From NCBI RefSeq assembly GCF_017591425.1, contig NW_024466599.1, positions 69,296,501 to 69,360,500 of the forward strand: a stretch of DNA of 64,000 nt, written 5' to 3'. A program made the position numbers and the translations under genes. A model generated the notes under the pieces. That model was given only the letters and a program-made list of their open reading frames with translations. It made no database searches and was not told where the DNA came from. The DNA comes from Ochotona curzoniae. Its lineage: Eukaryota > Chordata > Mammalia > Lagomorpha > Ochotonidae. Below are positions 57,961 to 64,000 of the stretch, piece after piece (the stretch's first letter is position 1; the number at the start of each line of letters is the position of its first letter).

Positions 57961-58179
57961 CATAGTGGATCAACAGGTGAGGGGATGGAGTTATAAGTCA
58001 GTACTATAAAAAGTTATGGAAAATTATTCCAGTTTCATTTATTTCTACATAACACTGTGCTTAGCTTCCCCCATTCAAGTGAAGTCCGGGTCTAGCCCAG
58101 CTTATAATGGGATTAGGATAGAGTTAGAAGATGTGTTCAGCGAAGCCTGAGCCTGCCCTGTTACTATAAAATACTTACT

Positions 58180-58925
58180 TGGTGTTCCTCCCCAATGTCT
58201 TAACTTATGGCTCCTAAAACTCTTGGAATCTCCAACATGTTAATAACTAATTAGCTGTGCTAATGTGCTGACTGGTGCTGGGAGTTCCCAGATAGCCTCA
58301 GGATGGGGCCCTGTGGCCTGGGACCCAGCCAGGTAGTTAGAGGTTTGGAACTTTTAGACCCCATACTGTCTCAGGATGAGAGAGAGACTGTAGATTGAGT
58401 TGATTAATCCATGGAAAGTAATTTAATCCATCATGTTTGCATAGTGGAACTCCCATAACAAGCCTAAAGGACTGAAGTCTGGAAGCTTCCAGATGGATGA
58501 ACACATTGAGGTTCCTGGGGAGTGACACACCCAGAGAGGGTGTAGAAACTCCATACCCTTCCCTACACTCCTTGCCCTGTGATTGTTCATCTGTATGTTT
58601 TGTAATATTCTTTGTGTAATAAACCAGTAAATCTAAGTACATAAATGTCTCCCTGAGTTCTGGGAGCTATTCAAATGAATCCAACCCAAGAAGAAGGAAG
58701 TCAAGGGAACCCTGGGATGGAAATACAGGTGACAGCTTACAATTTGCAACTGGCAAATGAAGTATCAACAATCTTGTAGGACAGAGACTTTAGCCTATGG
58801 CATATGACACTTTTTCTAATTTGACAGTGTTGGAATCACATTGAATCAGAAAATACCTCAGCTGGTGTTGGCTGAACAATCTGCTGTTGACTTTATTTCT
58901 TAGTGTGTAGGAAAATAGCTCCAAA
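58180..58925 (+). mobile_element. ERVL-type LTR (LTR33-like)
   Basis: Sense: taactaattagctgtgctaa, ggtgctgggagttcccagat, cccttccctacactccttgc, tttgtgtaataaaccagtaa (polyadenylation signal), ccctgagttctgggagctat, aagtcaagggaaccctggga, then agacttttagcctatggcat-like and tcagctggtgttggctgaac. This order matches the LTR33-like ERVL group as I remember it. Confidence 0.6.
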
Positions 58926-58929
58926 AGCC

Positions 58930-59931
58930 TGATGTCACAGATGTGTTCTATGTTGAGAGTAGTAGAAGCTTGAGTTTGTTTTTCCCTATATCTCTCAGGG
59001 GACAAAAGATTTGGTTGACTTGCTCCAGTGGGATTTTTACTACTTTGTGTTCCTTCATTTCCTGGAGCCTCTTAGTGTCTTCTTCCCTGTGGACTCTTTT
59101 CTCATGAACTAGCATACCTCATGCAGAGAACAAAGCATAATTCTTTCCCAAGCAACATACAGTAGGTATTAACTGCTGGATGTAATTTTAATTTTCATTA
59201 TGTATATGCCAGACTTTTGTCAGGGTAACTAACACTGGCTGCATAACCAAAACCCTGAAACCTCGGCCGCTTTCTGCAGTAAAGGGTGATTTCTCACTCA
59301 GGTTAAGCCCGAGGTAGATTGTGGGAAGGGAAGACTGCTTCCCAGTCTCTGGGATCTGGTGTTCTGCCATCTCGTGACTCCAGGCTGCCCTGGCGCTTCA
59401 CAGTTATCTATTCACCCACAGCCTGGACGAGAAGCCTGTAGGATTGCATGATCAGCTTTATGGCCTATGCCTAGGTGGGTGCTCATCCCTTCTGTGCTCA
59501 GCCACTCAACTCCTGCTCACTGAAAGTCCTGCAGAGAATGACCCGTTGGTGTGCCAGGCATGGCAGATATACATAAGCCCATGCGGTCTCTTCCTCAAGT
59601 CCTGTTGCCTTGGTTTCCTCAGCAGCTGTTGGCTTAGACACTTTGGTCCATGGTTAAGCTTAAGCCACATGCCACAGAGAAGATGGATGAACCAGAAGTT
59701 TTTATCAAGTACTCATTTCATAGTTCCGTAGGCAGTGCATTAAGGCTTCGTGCAGAAAGGTGATAGATGTCTCTCTCAGGTTGTTACTAATTTCTGTGTC
59801 TAGTGAGTGATGTGACACTCTATCCATCAAAGGTTTTAGTTGGCCTGAATCTGTGGTTTTTGAGTTTCTCCCCTCTCTTTCTCCATACTTAAGTAAGCCT
59901 CTCAGCACTGTTAGCTCATGCTCTGATCAAA

Positions 59932-59973
<42 letters not shown>

Positions 59974-60190
59974 GTAAGTGTGGAAGGCAGAAGTACAGTG
60001 AAGGTTTTTAGTCTATTAACTACTCTTACTGCTGAGTGGGGCTGATGGCCTCAGTCAGGGAAAGGGGCCCCACTTTTGTCTGGAATTTTTGCTTGTGATT
60101 GGTTCTAGTAGCTTAGTATTCACTTCCATGTGATGCTGAAAAAGGAATGCTATCTGTGACCTCATCTGGACAACTCCTTTTAAAAATAAT
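58930..60190. other. Unassigned sequence with a (CT)n tract
   Basis: No exon or named repeat apart from the microsatellite at 59935-59972. Confidence 0.45.
59935..59972 (+). repeat. (CT)n microsatellite
   Basis: About 18 CT units, not inside a recognisable CSINE. Confidence 0.95.
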
Positions 60191-60195
60191 TCTCA

Positions 60196-60523
60196 GGGGG
60201 CCAGTGTAATGGCTCAACTGACTAATCCTCCACTTCCCAATGCCAATTGGCATTGGGCACCCCAATATGGGCACCAATTGGTTGCTCTATTTCCAGTGTA
60301 GCTCCCTGCTTGTGGCCTGAGAAAGCAGTGGAGGATGACTCAAGTCTTTGGCATCCTGTACAGACATAGGAAACCTGGAAGAGGCTCCTGATTCCTGGCT
60401 TTTGATTGGCTCGGCTCTAACCATTGTCGCTATTTGGGGAGTGAACCAGTATATGGAAGATCTTTCCATCTCATCTCTGTAAGTCCACCTTTCTGATGAA
60501 AATAAATAAATAATTTAAAAACA
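60196..60523 (+). mobile_element. CSINE
   Basis: Sense: gggggccagtgtaatggctc, gcctgagaaagcagtggagg, tail aaaataaataaataatttaaaa. The head carries a small duplication, ccaattggcattgggca. Confidence 0.87.
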
Positions 60524-60529
60524 TAATTT

Positions 60530-61576
60530 TCAGAAGAACCTCAGTGTATAAAATGGACAAAAGTGGAGCTCTTAGGATCAATCCTGCTCCCTTAGCTTCG
60601 CCTCAGCAGAGGTGGTAAGGGGCCTGCAGACTTTCCAGGTCTGAAACTCCTCAGCCACTGCAGAGGACAGGCAAAACTTCCCCAAGCCTCGTTTACATAG
60701 AAGCTTGTCACAGAACCTTGTCAGACTCCACTGCCTGCATGCCCTGTGCAATTCTAATCTCTGTCTTGCTAATTTTCTCACCTACCACAATTTCTCCTGC
60801 CCTGATGTCAGAGGTAGAGACCTTGGTGAGACCTGGGGTTTGCTTTTCATCAGATGAGCTATGTACCCTTACCAGAAGGAGTCACTACAGAGGAAGAAAG
60901 GCAGCAGTTAGTTCTGAGTTACTCATTTTCTTCTTGCCCCAGGAAGAAATTCTGGTCCCTTAAACAGCTCCCATACTCTCTGACAGCTTTATGTGCATTT
61001 TTTTTTTCTTCCTAATGAGCTCTGGTGCTCAAGTAGAGCTGGGAGGAAAAATAAAGACCTTCGGAATATGTAAATCCTTTGTGAGTTACATTAAGTTAAT
61101 GAGACTAGGAAGGGAAATCTAGTTCAGCTGTGTAAATTAGCTTGCTGTTCTGGGTCTTGAGTTAAATTGCAGATTCTAATTAACTGCCCCCAAATAGCTG
61201 TGATGCAGCTGCTGAGGTCTTTTGACACATAAAAGTTTCTGTATAGATGTTCTTTTTTCTATCTCCAGAAGCCTCACAATGCCTGTAAGTTGATTGTCTA
61301 CCTTAGGGAATGGCAGGTAGGTGGAGTGAACAGGGACCCTGGATGGGAAAGAGAAAAGGTTAAGAGTAGCTGGGCTTGGCAGCTTTCCTAGAGCTGGTGA
61401 GGTGTTGGAGTAGATGTGGCCCTCAGTTGGATGTGTCACCAGTGTCTCAGGTGTGCTGGGGTCTGTGTAGTAGATATGGAGGACACTAGGGTGTGAAAAA
61501 AAATGTCCTAAGGCATTGTGTTCTTGAGAATTTTGTATTTGACCAGCTGGTTAAGCTTATACCTTTCTCTTTTCAG
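60530..61576. other. Unassigned sequence upstream of the leader exon
   Basis: No repeat recognised. The lack of repeats next to the leader exon makes this a plausible site for conserved intronic regulatory DNA. Confidence 0.45.
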
Positions 61577-61603
61577 ATGATGAATTTGGAGGTACTTCTC
61601 TGA
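61577..61603 (+). promoter_or_regulatory. uORF 1 in INPP4A leader (8 codons)
   Basis: ATG ATG followed by six sense codons and TGA, wholly inside the probable 5' exon. If an upstream exon is joined in the same frame this could be the tail of a longer uORF. It is a possible translational attenuator; function is inferred from position only. Confidence 0.45.
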
Positions 61604-61638
61604 AGAAATGCCACATGGTCCAAGAAGAGACATGTCCT
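61577..61638 (+). other. INPP4A: Probable 5' non-coding exon of INPP4A
   Basis: A 62-bp exon-like block. It is preceded by a pyrimidine-rich tract ending in ttttcag and followed by the strong donor gtaagt, and it lies 895 bp upstream of the exon holding the INPP4A start codon. It begins with two adjacent ATG codons, but that frame closes after eight codons, and the other ATG frames close in the next exon before or just upstream of the main start. This fits 5' leader sequence and not coding sequence. That it belongs to INPP4A is inferred from position, strand and splice-site quality; no transcript evidence is available here. An alternative first exon or a cryptic exon remains possible. Confidence 0.6.
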
Positions 61639-62533
61639 GTAAGTGATTTGGGGATTGACTTAAGAGTAGGAATCCGGGGCTTTTAGATGCAGAGCTTTTA
61701 AGTGGATGCCTCGAAAGACAGGACCTCTGGGTACAGGCAGACCTTTGAAATGGTGTTTGGAACCAGCCTCATGGCTCAACCTAAATATTTTAACTTCTGA
61801 GGCTGAGTTCCTTATGGAGATAACAGAGTTGTAATACACCTAATTGAAAAATCCTGAAGCTGTCTTCTTGGCTCTAAACTACATTTGGGAGTGGAGTGGG
61901 AATATGCTTTCGTACCCTGCTAGAGTCAACACCTGCCTGACTCAGCTTGCCAGGAGCCTCTGCCCAGAACCCTACCTACCACAACACTTTGCCTTCAGTT
62001 AGGTGTGGGCTATCTCTTTCACATGCTGGAAAGAAAATCAAGCACGAAGGAATACAGGGAGTTTGTGTAGCTCTGGGAACAAAGAGAGCAGGCTACAGAT
62101 GTAAGCCTAGCCTCCCCAGAGTTCAGCTATACCAGGATAGCCAATAGGCAGCAGGCCTTTTCATGTAGTTCTTGACCTTCTAATAGGGTTTGTGGTGAAT
62201 CCTCCATAAAACTCAAAGGTTCCAACAAAACAGCGTAGTGAGGCAAGGCAGAACATCTCAAGAGCCAAGTTTATTATTGTCATATTTGAGCTAACATCAC
62301 TTGTTGTGGCGTGTCTGTTGAAGATTACAAAAATAATGTTTTTATGGGATCTTGTAGATGTGTGAGGGCAGAGTGACTAGAAGGAGTCAGAAGCAACAGA
62401 CACATTCTGGGTCCTCTCTTGTCTAAAGACCTTTGTCCCTGTGTCTCACCTGTGATAGGTCACGTTCTGTGTCCATGCTTGTCTCAATAGACATTGTCCT
62501 GATTTCTTACCAATTCTTTCTCCTGTGTTTCAG

Positions 62534-62550
<17 letters not shown>
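61608..62550 (+). promoter_or_regulatory. uORF 2 in INPP4A leader, spans a splice junction
   Basis: Starts at ATG 61608-61610, crosses the 61638/62534 junction and stops at TAG 62548-62550, giving 15 codons when the two exons are spliced. It exists only in the spliced message. Confidence 0.4.
61639..62533 (+). other. Intron between INPP4A leader exons
   Basis: Begins gtaagt and ends gtgtttcag. I see no repeat in it that I can name. Confidence 0.6.
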
Positions 62551-63532
<982 letters not shown>

Positions 63533-63577
63533 GAAACATACAGGACCCAGATGAGCCCATTTTAGAATTCAGCTTAG
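63533..63577 (+). CDS. INPP4A: INPP4A second coding exon (codons 36-50)
   Basis: A 45-bp exon bounded by acceptor gttcag|gaaac and donor ttag|gtgagt. Joined to the previous exon in phase 1 it reads G-NIQDPDEPILEFSL, continuing the INPP4A N-terminus in perfect frame, and it again ends in phase 1 so that the next exon outside the window must supply two bases of the following codon. In the family this segment leads into the N-terminal C2 domain, which binds phosphoinositide membranes. The exon is a multiple of three, so skipping it would keep the frame, as expected of a cassette exon, but nothing here shows that it is skipped. Confidence 0.93.
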
Positions 63578-64000
63578 GTGAGTGTCTTTTACATTTTCCC
63601 TATTTAAATGTGTGTTGTTTAAGAACAAAGGCAACCACAGTCTTGAGTCTGCCTCAGAGAACTTGCTGTTGTCACCACTGCTTAAGTGTTTCTGAGAAGA
63701 TGAGGCCATGAACTTCCTGTGGGTGAGAAGGGAAGTTCATCTAGAGATGTGCTCCCCACAGGCTGGCAGTACTTGGGGAGTGGGGAGTTGAGCCCACCAA
63801 AGGCTCCCAGCAGTGACAGATACCTTCTCCACCCGCTCCTGGGGAGAGAAAGGGAGAGGTGAGAGAGCTGGGTTTAACATTGTGCTTTGCCACTGTCTGG
63901 CTGTTAACACCTTGTGTGATTGAGTGTAAGCCTACTAGCCACTGGTTACTTACTGCATGAAAGGTGGCAGTGACTCAGGTGTGCTCTTCCCAGCAGGAAT
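63578..64000 (+). other. INPP4A intron, runs off the window
   Basis: Begins gtgagt after the 45-bp exon. No further exon is visible before the window ends; there is a weak MIR-like stretch near 63.89-63.97 kb that I do not call. Confidence 0.85.

Larger units (their letters stand above)
1..61576 (+). other. Presumed INPP4A intronic or upstream sequence, repeat-rich
   Basis: No other exon can be supported across this span, and no CpG-dense block resembling a promoter is visible; the densest CpG cluster is inside the LTR near 33.0-33.1 kb. In human the neighbour upstream of INPP4A is CNGA3 and INPP4A has a long first intron (established knowledge), so most of the window is probably intron. Short unannotated 5' exons could be hidden here. 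Confidence 0.5.

Overview
This is a stretch of mammalian nuclear genome, almost certainly from a lagomorph and most likely a pika (Ochotona). At least 36 copies or fragments of the lagomorph tRNA-derived SINE family (CSINE) lie in it. The youngest copies keep Pol III A and B boxes, AATAAATCTTTAAA-type tails and target-site duplications (TSDs) of 12-19 bp. The pika preference is an inference from the head and body of the young subfamily and needs a database comparison.

The only functional gene I can support is the 5' part of INPP4A (inositol polyphosphate-4-phosphatase type I A), on the + strand at the right end. There is a probable non-coding 5' exon (61577-61638), an exon carrying the rest of the leader and the first 35 codons (62534-62742), and a 45-bp coding exon (63533-63577). 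All have canonical splice sites, and the reading frame stays open across the one coding junction I can test. The C2 and phosphatase exons lie to the right of the window. The spliced leader holds at least five short upstream ORFs. The last one terminates inside the main start codon (ATGA overlap). I see no CpG-island-like promoter, so positions 1-61576 are best read as INPP4A intron or upstream sequence, with the promoter probably to the left.

The remaining sequence is a record of retrotransposition. 1-10 kb: a tailless U6 snRNA fragment with perfect TSDs, a MaLR-like LTR fragment, a possible 1-kb ERV LTR, and nested CSINEs. 16.6-19.4 kb: an L1-type element with a 5' UTR containing a roughly 200-bp internal duplication and an ORF1 relic, but no recognisable ORF2, split by two CSINEs. 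23.7-24.1 kb: a retrocopy with a 33-A tail whose parent I do not recognise. 24.6-24.8 kb: a DNA-transposon fossil. 24.9-25.8 kb: a nearly full-length processed pseudogene of ferritin light chain (FTL) that keeps a relic of the iron-responsive element. 27.0-28.5 kb: an old L1M 3' UTR. 31.9-33.6 kb: a HAL1-like element interrupted by an ERV LTR. 34.9, 36.5, 50.1, 57.6 and 58.2 kb: further MaLR/ERV LTRs. 39.4-41.9 kb: a 5'-truncated L1 with a dead ORF2 on the minus strand. 54.9-56.3 kb: a degenerate tandem array with a roughly 59-bp period.

I found no CRISPR, operon, prokaryotic or novel defence system. The long ORFs outside INPP4A, L1 and FTL are repeat-derived, antisense or at chance level.
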